A stretch of 64,000 bases of DNA from Nostoc cf. commune SO-36. GTDB taxonomy: Bacteria > Cyanobacteriota > Cyanobacteriia > Cyanobacteriales > Nostocaceae. This document shows positions 37,921 through 47,400 of this stretch, piece by piece. The notes under the pieces are model-generated. The model made no database searches and was not told where the DNA came from. It worked only from the letters and a program-made list of their open reading frames with translations. Each line of letters starts with the position of its first letter. Positions within the stretch are counted from its first letter, which is position 1. The stretch lies in contig NZ_AP025732.1 in assembly GCF_023734775.1 (NCBI RefSeq), positions 3,292,501 through 3,356,500 on the forward strand. Direction: 5' to 3'. The translations under genes and the position numbers were made by a program.

Positions 37921-38111
37921 AGAAGTTAGAAGTTGAAACCAAGGAGTTAGAGATAAAAAGCATAACTCCTAACTCCTCACTCTTTTATTAGCGTCTCTGA
38001 GCAAAATTACGGTACTGTCTTAATAGATGGTTAAAGATTTATTAAGAAACCTACAACTATCTATAGACATAATCCCAGTGACTTGACCCCCCCACCAGGA
38101 GCAAAGCTAGC

Positions 38112-39608
38112 ATGATTTTTATTCATTCTGTCACCTCGGATGAATACCCCGATACCAACAACCCAATAAATAGTCATGAAAATCGGCCTGACAAGCCAGA
38201 AGAAGCTTGTGGTGTTTTTGGCATCTACGCCCCAGGAGAAAACGTTGCTAAACTGACCTACTTTGGATTGTATGCCCTCCAGCATCGGGGTCAAGAATCA
38301 GCTGGTATTGCCACCTTTGAGGGTACACAAGTACATCTCCACAAAGATATGGGCTTAGTGTCTCAAGTTTTCAATGAATCCGTCTTGGATCAATTGCCCG
38401 GTAGCCTTGCTGTTGGTCACACTCGTTATTCCACCACAGGTTCTAGTCGCAAAGTTAATGCTCAACCCGCAGTACTAGAAACTCGCTTAGGTTCATTAGC
38501 TCTTGCACATAATGGTAATTTAGTCAATACTGTGCAACTACGTCAAGAGTTGCTTGAGAATAAATGTAACTTAGTCACAACAACAGACTCAGAAATGATC
38601 GCTTTTGCGATCGCAGAAGCCATAGATACGGGCGCTGATTGGCTAGAAGGCGGAATTAAGGCATTTCACCGTTGCCAAGGAGCCTTTAGTTTAGTTATTG
38701 GCACTCCCGTCGGCGTTATGGGTGTCCGTGACCCTAATGGCATTCGCCCCTTAGTAATCGGCACTTTGGCTGGTAATCCAGTCCGTTACGTTTTGGCTTC
38801 CGAGACTTGTGGTTTAGACATCATTGGAGCCGAATACCTGCGAGACGTAGAACCAGGTGAATTAGTTTGGATTACTGAAGAAGGTTTGGCTTCTTATCAT
38901 TGGAGTCAAAAGTCTGAGCGGAAATTGTGTATCTTTGAAATGATTTACTTTGCCCGCCCTGATAGCGTCATGCACAACGAGAGTTTGTACAGCTATCGAA
39001 TGCGATTAGGACACCAGTTAGCTAAAGAATCATTTGTAGATGCCGATATTGTCTTTGGTGTGCCTGATTCTGGTATACCTGCTGCTATTGGATTTTCCCA
39101 AGCGTCTGGTGTCGCTTACGGCGAAGGACTGATTAAAAATCGCTATGTTGGGCGAACCTTCATTCAACCAACCCAAACTATGCGAGAATCGGGTCTGCGG
39201 ATGAAACTCAACCCCCTCAAAGATGTGCTGGTAGGTAAACGAGTAATTATTGTAGACGACTCGATTGTACGGGGTACTACCAGCCGTAAACTAGTCAAAA
39301 CCTTACGTGATGCAGGTGCAGTAGAGGTACACATGCGAATTTCTTCTCCGCCTGTAACTCATCCCTGCTTCTATGGCATCGATACCGATTCTCAGGATCA
39401 GCTAATTGCTGCTACCAAGTCAGTAGCAGAAATTGCCAAGCAACTGGAAGTAGACAGCCTTGCCTATCTGAGTTGGGAAGGAATGCTAGAAGCGACACGA
39501 GAAGACACCAATAGTTTCTGTTCAGCCTGCTTTACTGGAGATTATCCCGTGACGATTCCTGAGCAAGTGAAGCGTTCTAAGTTGATTTTAGAAAAAGTAG
39601 TCGTATAA
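38112..39608 (+). CDS. purF: Amidophosphoribosyltransferase
   Basis: 498 residues; the first committed step of purine synthesis, PRPP plus glutamine to phosphoribosylamine. The N-terminal nucleophile is C33 in EEACGVFGIYAPG after a 32-residue propeptide, the glutaminase core contains LQHRGQESAGIATF, and the PRPP loop is RVIIVDDSIVRGTTSRK. The cysteines of the Bacillus-type Fe-S cluster are visible (LCIFEMIYFARPDS, THPCFYGID, FCSACFTGDYP). The start ATG at 38112 lies 190 bp after purL. Confidence 0.95.
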   Translation: MIFIHSVTSDEYPDTNNPINSHENRPDKPEEACGVFGIYAPGENVAKLTYFGLYALQHRGQESAGIATFEGTQVHLHKDMGLVSQVFNESVLDQLPGSLAVGHTRYSTTGSSRKVNAQPAVLETRLGSLALAHNGNLVNTVQLRQELLENKCNLVTTTDSEMIAFAIAEAIDTGADWLEGGIKAFHRCQGAFSLVIGTPVGVMGVRDPNGIRPLVIGTLAGNPVRYVLASETCGLDIIGAEYLRDVEPGELVWITEEGLASYHWSQKSERKLCIFEMIYFARPDSVMHNESLYSYRMRLGHQLAKESFVDADIVFGVPDSGIPAAIGFSQASGVAYGEGLIKNRYVGRTFIQPTQTMRESGLRMKLNPLKDVLVGKRVIIVDDSIVRGTTSRKLVKTLRDAGAVEVHMRISSPPVTHPCFYGIDTDSQDQLIAATKSVAEIAKQLEVDSLAYLSWEGMLEATREDTNSFCSACFTGDYPVTIPEQVKRSKLILEKVVV

Positions 39609-39677
39609 GGGCTGGGGGGATTAGGGAGATGAGGAGGAAGGGTTAAAATCTTCCCCCGTACCCAATCCCCAGTTCAA

Positions 39678-41216
39678 TTACGAATTATTACTGCTGGCTT
39701 CATCTGGGGATGATTCTGATTTTTCTGGCTTGAGTAAGGGGAAGGCGATCGCATCCCGAATACTGGCACAATCAGTTAATAACATCACTAACCGATCAAT
39801 CCCAATCCCTAAACCACCTGTAGGCGGCATCCCGTATTCCAAAGCTGTGAGAAAATCTTCATCTACACCTTGGGCTTCCAAGTCGCCAGCAGCTTTCCGC
39901 GCCGCTTGTGCTTCTAAGCGTTCTCTTTGATCGATAGGATCGGTAAGTTCTGAGAAGCTGTTCCCAGTTTCTCGCCCGACTATAAATAACTCAAATCTTT
40001 CCACCAAACCAGGTTGAGAACGGTGAGGTTTTGCTAGGGGCGAAATTTCTACAGGGTAATCAATTACAAAGGTAGGTTGAATTAAATTAGCTTCTACTTT
40101 CTCTTCAAAGGCTAAATTTAATAACTTACCAATTGATTGGGCTTCATCTATACCAGGAATACCAGCATTTTTACTTGCTGTTTTTGCTTCTTCTAAACTT
40201 TGGAACGAATTAAAATCCAAGCCCGTAAATTCTTTAACTAAATCATGCATTGTTACCCGCCGCCAAGGTGGTGTTAAATTTATAGGTTCCCCTTGGTAGG
40301 TAATTTCCAATGTGCCGAGTACCTCTTGGGCGACAGTGGTAATAATCCCTTCAGTCAACGCCATCATATCGTTGTAATCGGCGTAGGCTTGGTAAACTTC
40401 AATCGTCGTAAATTCGGGATTATGTCGAGTCGAAATTCCCTCATTGCGGAAAACCCGCCCCAATTCAAACACCTTTTCAAAACCACCCACAATCAACCGC
40501 TTGAGATGGAGTTCTGTGGCAATTCGCAGATACAACTCCATTTCTAAAGTGTTGTGGTAGGTGATAAATGGACGCGCATCTGCACCCCCAGTTTCACTTT
40601 GCAAAACTGGCGTTTCAATTTCCAGAAAGTCTCGCTGTTCTAAATAACGGCGAATACCGGCAGTAATTTGGGCGCGACGGCGGAAAGTTTGCCGCACTTC
40701 CGGGTTGACAATCAAGTCAACGTAGCGCTGACGATAGCGCTTGGCAACATCCGTTAATCCATGCCACTTGTCGGGTAGGGGCAACAGGGATTTCGTGAGG
40801 ATAGTATATTGTTTAACGTAAACAGATAACTCGCCCTTTTCAGTCCGTTTAATAGTACCTTTGGCTCCCAGAATGTCGCCTGCATCTGTAAGCTGTTTCA
40901 AGTGATTGAAGGCATCAGCATCAATATCTGCCATACCTTCTTGGATGCGATTTTTATCCAAATAAAGCTGAATTGTACCGCTTTCATCTTGCAAGGTGAA
41001 GAAAGCCAATTTACCGAAAACGCGACGCGCCATAATACGCCCGGCTATGGCAACTTCTAAATCAACTTCTTCACCACTGGATAAATCGGCAAATTGTTCT
41101 TGCAACTGCGCCGCTTGATGGGTGGATTCCCAACGATAGGCATAAGGGTTAGTCCCTAGCTGCTTTAGCTGTTCTACTTTCTCCAGCCTCGCGGCTCGGA
41201 TATCTTCTTCCGACAT
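39678..41216 (-). CDS. lysS: Lysyl-tRNA synthetase, class II
   Basis: The 512-residue enzyme has an OB-fold anticodon-binding domain ([21 protein letters not shown], about 50-150) and a class II core with motif 2 ([21 protein letters not shown]) and motif 3 ([16 protein letters not shown]). It ends with an acidic Ser-rich tail ([14 protein letters not shown]). All standard motifs are intact. It converges with purF, with a 70-bp gap. Confidence 0.95.
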   Translation of the reverse strand: MSEEDIRAARLEKVEQLKQLGTNPYAYRWESTHQAAQLQEQFADLSSGEEVDLEVAIAGRIMARRVFGKLAFFTLQDESGTIQLYLDKNRIQEGMADIDADAFNHLKQLTDAGDILGAKGTIKRTEKGELSVYVKQYTILTKSLLPLPDKWHGLTDVAKRYRQRYVDLIVNPEVRQTFRRRAQITAGIRRYLEQRDFLEIETPVLQSETGGADARPFITYHNTLEMELYLRIATELHLKRLIVGGFEKVFELGRVFRNEGISTRHNPEFTTIEVYQAYADYNDMMALTEGIITTVAQEVLGTLEITYQGEPINLTPPWRRVTMHDLVKEFTGLDFNSFQSLEEAKTASKNAGIPGIDEAQSIGKLLNLAFEEKVEANLIQPTFVIDYPVEISPLAKPHRSQPGLVERFELFIVGRETGNSFSELTDPIDQRERLEAQAARKAAGDLEAQGVDEDFLTALEYGMPPTGGLGIGIDRLVMLLTDCASIRDAIAFPLLKPEKSESSPDEASSNNS

Positions 41217-41328
41217 GGTAACGAACTAAATAGGGCAAGATTAATTATAGATGCTGCCAAAGTTGAGAGTAAGCAATAATCGCCTAAAAGTGATGTGCAT
41301 AGGCGTAGCCCGCCACAGGAAATATACA

Positions 41329-41458
41329 ATGACACAAACTAGAGTGCGCTTGTGGACTGTAAACGAATATCACCGGATGTTTAAGATCCCATTTAATTAA
41401 GCCAATATTCGGAACCTGAGCCAGATATCGCTATTGTCCAGATTGATACGCGAAAGTG
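41329..41458 (+). pseudogene. Remnant of a Uma2-family (DUF820) gene
   Basis: ATG at 41329 starts MTQTRVRLWTVNEYHRMFK, the usual N-terminus of Uma2 proteins, but the frame stops 22 codons later. About 40 bp on, another frame reads EPEPDIAIVQIDTRK, which is the conserved central segment (PDIAIV) of the same family. Over half of the gene is missing between and after these pieces. Confidence 0.55.
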
Positions 41459-41565
41459 TATCGATCTTCATCCCGCATCCAATAAAATCTTTTTATTAAC
41501 TGTCCTTGCGTATTTGTCAAGATTTTGAGATATTTAAATTGAAAAATCAATTCAGATAGAAACTT

Positions 41566-41769
41566 ATGACAACCGAGCAAGAGATTGAAGCCCGTAAGGA
41601 TGAAATAATTAGCCATAGCCATAATGCTAAGTTCGGCATGGAGAACAAGAAAGACCCCAGTAACCCTGCTAGCTATGCCAACAAAGGGAAAGACGCAGAT
41701 AATCAAATTCTGTTGCTGATAAATGAAGAATTTCTAAGTGGTGAAGGCTTTAAGGCAGAGAGAAATTAA
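41566..41769 (+). CDS. Small hydrophilic protein, function unknown
   Basis: 67 residues, strongly charged: MTTEQEIEARKDEIISHSHN is followed by AKFGMENKKDPSNPASYANK and a C-terminal helix (DADNQILLLINEEFLSGEGF). The regular codon use and the ATG suggest a gene, but there is no domain I can name and no signal peptide. It is 100 bp upstream of the secreted protein gene on the same strand. Confidence 0.45.
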   Translation: MTTEQEIEARKDEIISHSHNAKFGMENKKDPSNPASYANKGKDADNQILLLINEEFLSGEGFKAERN

Positions 41770-41869
41770 ACGTGTTTTGTGGCTGAATAACCAAATGGTG
41801 CAATGATTAATTTTAGTAGCGTTATCTAAAATTACTACGAATGTATTTATTACTAAAGGAGAAAAACGT

Positions 41870-42520
41870 ATGAAACTTGGCTCCCTCACTTTATCGTTCA
41901 TACAAATAGCATTACTGAGTTTGGGGTTAAATGTGGCAAAAGCGGATGCTGAAGTTACTTTTCCTTTTGAGGCTACTTACAATACAGAAAGTGTTTTTGA
42001 ACCGATTCAGGATAATGTATTTAAATCAACTGTAAAGGGTAAAAGTACTGATGCGCCTTATGGTTTGACTAATTTTCTAAGAATGAATTATATCGAAAGG
42101 AATGACAATACAGGAGTGGAATCAATAGTTAAAGATGCCACAGAGTTTGGTATAGAAGGATTACCAATTCTTACTGAGACATTTTTTGGTAGCGTTGACG
42201 ATAAATTATTTGCAAGCACTACTGGTACTGCTATACGTAACGTTGAAGATTTTACGGCATCGATTTCCGGCACTACAACTATTGTAGGTGGAGAAGGTAA
42301 TTTTCAAGGTGCAACAGGAATTTTAACGCTTTCGGAGAACATAATTTTCAATCTGAATGCAACAACGGAACCTAGAACTACAGGTACAGTTGTCTTAAGT
42401 GGTTCCTTTGCGGTTCCTCAAAAAGTTTCAGAAGCGGGAAATACTACAACATTGGTTGGTATAGGAATAATTAGTGCTAGTTTATTGTTGCGTCAACGCC
42501 GGAGAATAATTTCTAAATAA
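41870..42520 (+). CDS. Secreted protein with C-terminal anchor (PEP-CTERM-like tail)
   Basis: 216 residues with a signal peptide (hydrophobic residues 4-23, cleavage near KADA-EV). The body is beta-strand rich with repeated Thr/Gly (AFTASISGTTTIVGGEGNFQ, TGTVVLSGSFAV). The C-terminus has a hydrophobic stretch (TLVGIGIISASLLL) followed by RQRRRIISK, the layout of a PEP-CTERM tail, although the motif itself has become VPQKVSEAGN rather than VPEP. Export and sorting to the surface are inferred; function unknown. The start has an AAAGGAG site. Confidence 0.65.
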   Translation: MKLGSLTLSFIQIALLSLGLNVAKADAEVTFPFEATYNTESVFEPIQDNVFKSTVKGKSTDAPYGLTNFLRMNYIERNDNTGVESIVKDATEFGIEGLPILTETFFGSVDDKLFASTTGTAIRNVEDFTASISGTTTIVGGEGNFQGATGILTLSENIIFNLNATTEPRTTGTVVLSGSFAVPQKVSEAGNTTTLVGIGIISASLLLRQRRRIISK

Positions 42521-43001
42521 TAAGCTGCACCTGTTCCTTCCAGGCGTTGTTGAAATCTTTTCTTGAGATTAACGCATTGGTTAATGATAGAAGATTAGTG
42601 ATCGACAATCCAGACTTGAAAGCTGCCATAAACCAGTATGATCCAGAAAATAAAAAAAAAGGGACATAGAGTAAAAGCCATAATGTTAGGGATTGGAGAA
42701 GAACCTAAAATTAATCATCTGTTTAGAGACTGCCAACCCTAGAACCCTTCCCAACCTCCCCAACCCTCTAACCCTCTAACCTTCCAACCCGCTACACCGC
42801 CCTAAATGCTCTACAAAGCCCACTTGTACGTTTAAGGTATTTTTAATGCTCTAGAGCCTACACAGCATCAAAACAGTATCAACACAGTGCCAAAGCATTG
42901 TCTAGGTTATGTAGCGTGTCGTAGTGTATGTAGTATATCTCCGATCCGGTAGGCTGCGATCGCTTACAAACTCTAAGTAACATTGAGTTATGGAACAGAA
43001 T
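42521..43001. other. Intergenic region, low-complexity CCCTCTAACC runs
   Basis: About 480 bp. Between 42730 and 42800 there are short runs of AACCCTTCC and ACCCTCTAACC words. A short open stretch (about 42550-42669, LEINALVNDRRLVIDNPDLK) could be the last piece of a decayed gene, but I cannot identify it. Confidence 0.35.
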
Positions 43002-43298
43002 TCAGGAGTCAGGAGTCAGAATGAATTGTGTATGACTGGCGGATAGCGTAGCGTTAGCGAGTCTTGCCTACGGCACGTTGCGCGAACGAGTGCCTCAATA
43101 ATCGGGTTTAAGACCCCCACCCACCAAATTGAAAATTTGATGGTCTTCAATCAGTCGCGGGTTTGAATCCCCGACTGATAGCGTTCGCTTTTAGCGTCTC
43201 GTAGAGAAGCGTTAGCGAGTCCGCGATAGCGGAGCGTTAGCGAGTATTCGAGCGTCGCGTCTTGATTCTGACTCCTGAATTCTGACTTCTGAATTCTT
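43002..43298. repeat. Composite repeat cluster bounded by an inverted repeat
   Basis: AATTCAGGAGTCAGGAGTCA at about 43002-43021 is mirrored by TGACTCCTGAATTCTGA further right at about 43266-43298. Between them are repeated GCGTTAGCGAGT words (43050-43080, 43209-43250) and a segment with a tRNA T-arm-like look (GCGGGTTTGAATCCCCGACT). The whole reads as a nested stack of Nostoc-type dispersed repeats rather than a gene. Confidence 0.6.
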
Positions 43299-43722
43299 AC
43301 CATTTATTGTTGTCTAGTGAATGCCTAGATGAAATAGCTTTCATTTTCAAGTTAGTAAGTTGCACGATCGCCTTGACAAAATCTTGCTGTTCTGGTTGCA
43401 AATGCACTTTTTCTAGGGCTTGATTGATATTATTACCAGCGCGGACATTGTGATTAAGTTGGGCACGTTGCGATGTATTTAAAATTGCCTCAATTTCTCT
43501 ATTTCTTCTCTGACGCACAGCCTGAAGTTCTTGCCGTTGTAGAGGAGTCAGATTAATCTCCGACGAAGTGGAGTAGTTTGCAGTTTTAGTAATTTGGGCA
43601 AAAATAACACCAGAAGTAGTATTCATTTGAACGGGTGCAGCTAAGGTAATTCCCGGCATGAATAGGACGAGAGCAAGAATATTAGCGAATACAGATAGCC
43701 GTTTGGTCAAGTAAATTGCCAT
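43297..43722 (-). CDS. Periplasmic Spy/CpxP-like (LTXXQ) protein
   Basis: 141 residues with a signal peptide (hydrophobic residues 12-28, cleavage after TLA-A). The mature part is helical and contains the LTPLQRQELQAVRQRRNREI pattern of LTxxQ proteins, then LNTSQRAQLNHNVRAGNN. Proteins of this group are small periplasmic chaperone-like or metal-responsive factors; the cyanobacterial ones are uncharacterised. The gene is on the same strand as the geranylgeranyl reductase homologue just behind it. Confidence 0.6.
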   Translation of the reverse strand: MAIYLTKRLSVFANILALVLFMPGITLAAPVQMNTTSGVIFAQITKTANYSTSSEINLTPLQRQELQAVRQRRNREIEAILNTSQRAQLNHNVRAGNNINQALEKVHLQPEQQDFVKAIVQLTNLKMKAISSRHSLDNNKW

Positions 43723-43776
43723 ATTGAAAAATATCTAGTGTACTGCGGCGGAAATTTGCTGACTTTAACAAGTTGC

Positions 43777-44902
43777 TCAAGCTCCAAAACCAGGAATTAA
43801 ACGCTTGAGGGCACGGCCGGCAACATCGCCATAGCGCAGTTCTCCACACAGGATCTTACCCATTATTTTCGCACCAGAGGGGCGTTTAACACCAATTTTG
43901 TAGCCAATGCCTGGAAAGCGATAAAATGCTCCACCTAATTTTTGCGCCCAAGCCATTTCAGTACCCCATTCTTCAGTAATGGCTTCGCTATATTTTTCTA
44001 AAGCGTTGGTATCACCAGAAAGTGCCTCATTAATGGCTCCTGCTGCCATCAAACCGCTAAAAATTGACGGACGAATGCCTTCTGCTGTCATTGGATCAAC
44101 TACACAAGCAGCTTCCCCAGCTAAAACTGCATTTTGAGTATGCAACTTTTGGTTGCCATCCCACAACAAAGGGGATAACCATATTGCTTACCAGTTTTGA
44201 TATCTACATTACACGATCCGCGCGTACTCATCTAAAATTTTCTTAAAATCCTGGCGTTTGCCGCCGACAAATGTACCAACACCAATGGAATAACCATCTG
44301 CCTTTTGGGAAGTTCCAAATGTAGCCGTTTTTTCACCAAGCCAAACTCGAAGTGAATTGTAGATTTATCCTTGGACCTCTGCGGCAACTTCTGCTTCCAA
44401 AGCTCCTGCTAAACGATGTTTACGGTCTCTTGAAGCCTAGCCATTTTGCCATTGGCCCTTTGACACCATCAGCCGCGATTAAGTAGCGACCTTTAACTGA
44501 GCCATTAGTTGTGTTAACTTGCCAATAGTCGCTTTGAAACTCAATACCCGTTACTTCCGTATTATCTCGTAGTTCAGCCCCTTGCTTTTGCCCTTGCTGC
44601 ACTATAAAATGGTCAAAAATATCTCGTCGCACCATCCAGACTGGTTCAATTGTGGCGATTTTTGCTTCTACAGGGTCGCCTAAATTCCAGGTAAAGCGAA
44701 GGGAGTCGGCTTTTACAGAAATCACTGGGCTAAAATCAAAGTCAAACCATTGAGCGATCGCTGGAGATACACCACCGCCACAAGGTTTATATCTTGGCAG
44801 GGATTCTTTTTCTAAAATTAATACTGAGCGACCTTGTTTGGCTAAATGATATGCAGCTGTTCCACCAGATGGCCCAGCGCCGACGATGATGCAGTCGTAC
44901 AT
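43777..44902 (-). pseudogene. Geranylgeranyl reductase family FAD protein, several frameshifts
   Basis: The first frame (44420-44902) gives the FAD motif IIVGAGPSGGTAAYHLAKQG and LPRYKPCGGGVSP, the second end (43777-44169) gives VLAGEAACVVDPMTAEGIRP and the C-terminus GYKIGVKRPSGAK. The stretch between (44170-44419) encodes the missing part in shifting frames (LAGALEAEVAAEV, ADGYSIGVGTFVGGKRQDF). About 370 residues in all, the normal length. The inferred breaks (for example AAGAGACC and CAAGGATAA) are single extra bases. The family reduces geranylgeranyl chains of chlorophyll, tocopherol or archaeal-type lipids. This copy seems a second paralogue rather than the main chlP. Confidence 0.75.
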
Positions 44903-44981
44903 AAGGTTGAATTTTTGCTCCTTAATTAGTTTATTTTCTATTGAGATAGTCGATCAATTTTTGTTAAAAACCAAAGAAATA

Positions 44982-45022
44982 ATAAAGGCTGAAGAATTTT
45001 TCCATCATCCTTCAGCCTTTAT
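44982..45022 (-). terminator. Hairpin after frr
   Basis: AAAGGCTGAAG and its complement CTTCAGCCTTT are separated by a T-rich loop of about 15 nt. It begins 18 bp beyond the frr stop codon at 45040 and is a good candidate for the end of the pyrH-frr transcript. Confidence 0.65.
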
Positions 45023-45039
45023 GCTTCAGACTTGAGACT

Positions 45040-45590
45040 TTAAACAGTCGTAATGTCTTTTTCTTTTTCCGCCAACAGTGAGTCTATTTTGGCAGTGTAC
45101 TCGTTTGTTAGTTTTTGCAAGTTGTCTTGTTGGTCTTTTGATTCATCTTTGGAGATTTCAGAGGCTTTCTCCTTGTTTTGCGAATGGCGTCTATGGCATC
45201 GCGGCGAATGTTACGAATAGCAACACGACCCTCTTCAGCATATTTAGATGCCATTTTGACGAATTCTTTACGGCGTTCGCTCGTTAAGGGCGGAATATTC
45301 AACCGGATTACAGAACCGTCGTTACTGGGTGTTAAACCCACATCTGAGAGGGAAATAGCCTTCTCAATGATGTTTAGGGTGTTGCGCTCGTAGGGTTGAA
45401 TTAAGATCGTCGTAGCATCCGGCGTGCTAATATTTGCCAGTGATTTCAACGAAGTAGGCGAACCGTAGTAATCCACCAATACCTTATCTAATAGACTCGC
45501 ATTGGCGCGACCAGTGCGAATTGAGTTAAAAGCTCGTTGAGTTGCCTCAACGGTTTTTTGCATCGTACTTTCAGCTTCAGCTAATTTCAC
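45040..45590 (-). pseudogene. frr: Ribosome recycling factor with one C-terminal frameshift
   Basis: The GTG start (45590) begins [43 protein letters not shown] and the N-terminal core up to [10 protein letters not shown] are intact. Near 45170 the frame changes; the other frame continues [20 protein letters not shown] and ends KEKDITTV at 45040, the normal C-terminus and length (about 183 residues). The break is explained by an extra A and an extra G in CGCAAAACAAGGAG. RRF splits post-termination ribosomes and is essential, so the gene is almost certainly intact in the cell. It overlaps pyrH by 14 bp. Confidence 0.9.
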
Positions 45591-46305
45591 AAGAACCTCC
45601 CACAAGGGTGCCGATGGATTCTCCCAAGACTGCTCGGTGGATGTTACCTCGCACCGTTAGGTCAAATACCAGAATTGGGATATTATTTTCTTTACACAAG
45701 GCGATCGCAGTACTATCCATCACCCGCAAATCTTTGGCTAAAACGTGCGCGTAGGTAAGGCTATTGTAACGCTTGGCCTCTGGATAAATATGAGGATCGG
45801 CATCATATACTCCATCTACTTTGGTGGCTTTAAAAATCACCTCAGCATCAATTTCTGCTGCTCTTAATGCCGCAGTCGTATCTGTAGTAAAGAAGGGATT
45901 TCCAGAACCAGCACCAAAAATTACCACCCGCCCTTTTTCAAGATGACGGATGGCACGACGACGAATATATGGTTCTGCTAATTCTTGCATAGCGATCGCG
46001 GTTTGCACCCGCGTCTGAACTCCTATGCGTTCTAACGAATCTTGCAGCGTCATGGCATTCATTACCGTGGCAATCATCCCGATATAGTCAGCGGTTGCCC
46101 TGTCCATCCCTGCCGACGCTGCTTTGACGCCACGAAAAATATTGCCGCCGCCAACAACTATGGCGATTTGAGTGCCAGTGGCTATCACCTCTGCTAATTC
46201 TTCTGCTATTCCTTTGACCACTTCGGGATCAATGCCATAGCCCATGTTGCCCATTAAGGCTTCACCGCTCAGTTTGAGTAAAACCCGTCGGTAATTCGTT
46301 CCCAT
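45577..46305 (-). CDS. pyrH: UMP kinase
   Basis: About 242 residues from ATG 46305 ([20 protein letters not shown]); an upstream ATG at 46344 adds 13 unlikely residues. It phosphorylates UMP to UDP. Motifs: GGGNIFRG near the N-terminus, [17 protein letters not shown] in the middle, and [20 protein letters not shown] near residue 125. The hexameric bacterial UMP kinase family. It overlaps the frr start by 14 bp, the standard pyrH-frr coupling. Confidence 0.95.
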   Translation of the reverse strand: MGTNYRRVLLKLSGEALMGNMGYGIDPEVVKGIAEELAEVIATGTQIAIVVGGGNIFRGVKAASAGMDRATADYIGMIATVMNAMTLQDSLERIGVQTRVQTAIAMQELAEPYIRRRAIRHLEKGRVVIFGAGSGNPFFTTDTTAALRAAEIDAEVIFKATKVDGVYDADPHIYPEAKRYNSLTYAHVLAKDLRVMDSTAIALCKENNIPILVFDLTVRGNIHRAVLGESIGTLVGGSCEIS

Positions 46306-46380
46306 GAAGTTCTGCTTTATCAAAAAAGTTGCAATTGCCTCCAATTTAAGATAGCAGTTACAGGGACTATCTATGTCTAG

Positions 46381-46932
46381 TTACGCCAAATCAATGTTAG
46401 TACCTATCGCTTCTGTTTGTGGTATCTCTATTTCTTTACCAAGAAACAGAGAAGCGATCGCAGTTCTCAAATAATCCTCTCCTATTGATGATGCGTCTTG
46501 GGGATGATTATCAATTTTACCTTTGTAACGGACTATACCATTGCTATCTATTAAAAAAGCTGTTGGTGTTTTGGTTGCCCCGAAACTACCGGTCACATCT
46601 TGGGTTGAGTCCCACAGGTAGGGGAAATTCAGCTGGTGACGCAGGGCAAAAGCTTTCATATTTTCAAAGCTTGACTTAGTTTCGCGATCAACATTACTAC
46701 CATTGAGTCCAATTAGTGTAAAACCTTTTGGAGCAAATTCGGCTTGAATGTTTTTTAGCCTGCCTAAATACCACTCTACATAAGGACAGTGGTTACATAG
46801 AGAAATAACGCCCACTGCTCGGAACTTCTCAAGATAACGCCTGAGATGGTGTACTTGACCATCAATTCCTGGCAGTTCAAAATCTGGTGCATAGCTCCCA
46901 ACGGGAGTATCAATTGTTTCTAGTAGATTCAT
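46381..46932 (-). CDS. Thioredoxin-fold redoxin family protein
   Basis: 183 residues. APDFELPGIDGQVHHLRRYL and VGVISLCNHCPYVEWYLGRL are typical of AhpC/TSA-redoxin proteins, with a C-x2-C pair (C46 and C49 approximately, in CNHC) unlike the single cysteine of most peroxiredoxins. TKTPTAFLIDSNGIVRYKG follows. No signal peptide, so cytoplasmic. It might be a thiol-disulphide reductase or peroxidase. It is upstream of pyrH on the same strand with a gap of 75 bp. Confidence 0.85.
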   Translation of the reverse strand: MNLLETIDTPVGSYAPDFELPGIDGQVHHLRRYLEKFRAVGVISLCNHCPYVEWYLGRLKNIQAEFAPKGFTLIGLNGSNVDRETKSSFENMKAFALRHQLNFPYLWDSTQDVTGSFGATKTPTAFLIDSNGIVRYKGKIDNHPQDASSIGEDYLRTAIASLFLGKEIEIPQTEAIGTNIDLA

Positions 46933-47400
46933 GATTTCTGACCCGCAGAACTACGAACAAGAAAAATATTATTAAATTCAGCGTCAGTTTCCAGTTGCAA
47001 ACCACCCCTTAGCCGATGCCTCATATTCGCCAATCTTATAGACCAAATTTGCGATCGTAAATTGTGAAACTACTGAATCTCGCACTGATGCTAATTCGCT
47101 TACATCTAAAAAATAGCCAAAATATTACTCACATTACAAAACTTATGATTCATAATACTGACATAATCTCAGTTGTGAATGAATTAGCTCTATCAACCAA
47201 ATTAAAACTCTCTACAGTGGATAAAACTATCAGCTTGATGCTAGTGTTATCAGCCGAGAAGCTTCCGTGGTGTATGTATAGGCTATCACCATAGCAAAAG
47301 CTTTACTTTAAAAATCTGATAAATTTTATTCCAATTAAAAACAATTTTACTTGTGCCTTGCTACTAAAAGTCTTCTAGTCTTGTTTTAATCAAATTTACC
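46933..47400. other. Intergenic region, no gene seen
   Basis: 468 bp between divergent genes. An ATG frame at 47064-47294 exists but lacks coding character. Nothing else was recognised. Confidence 0.4.

Noticed and set aside
42550..42669. Short frame LEINALVNDRRLVIDNPDLK...
   Set aside because: Could be a gene relic, but without start, family or length it cannot be supported as a feature of its own.
43140..43190. tRNA-like segment (GCGGGTTTGAATCCCCGACT)
   Set aside because: The T-stem has mismatches and no acceptor, D or anticodon arm of proper spacing is found; part of a repeat cluster.
47064..47294. 76-residue ORF between the redoxin gene and the alpha/beta hydrolase
   Set aside because: Composition is that of AT-rich non-coding DNA (many Leu, Ile, Lys, Thr), with no motif or ribosome site.
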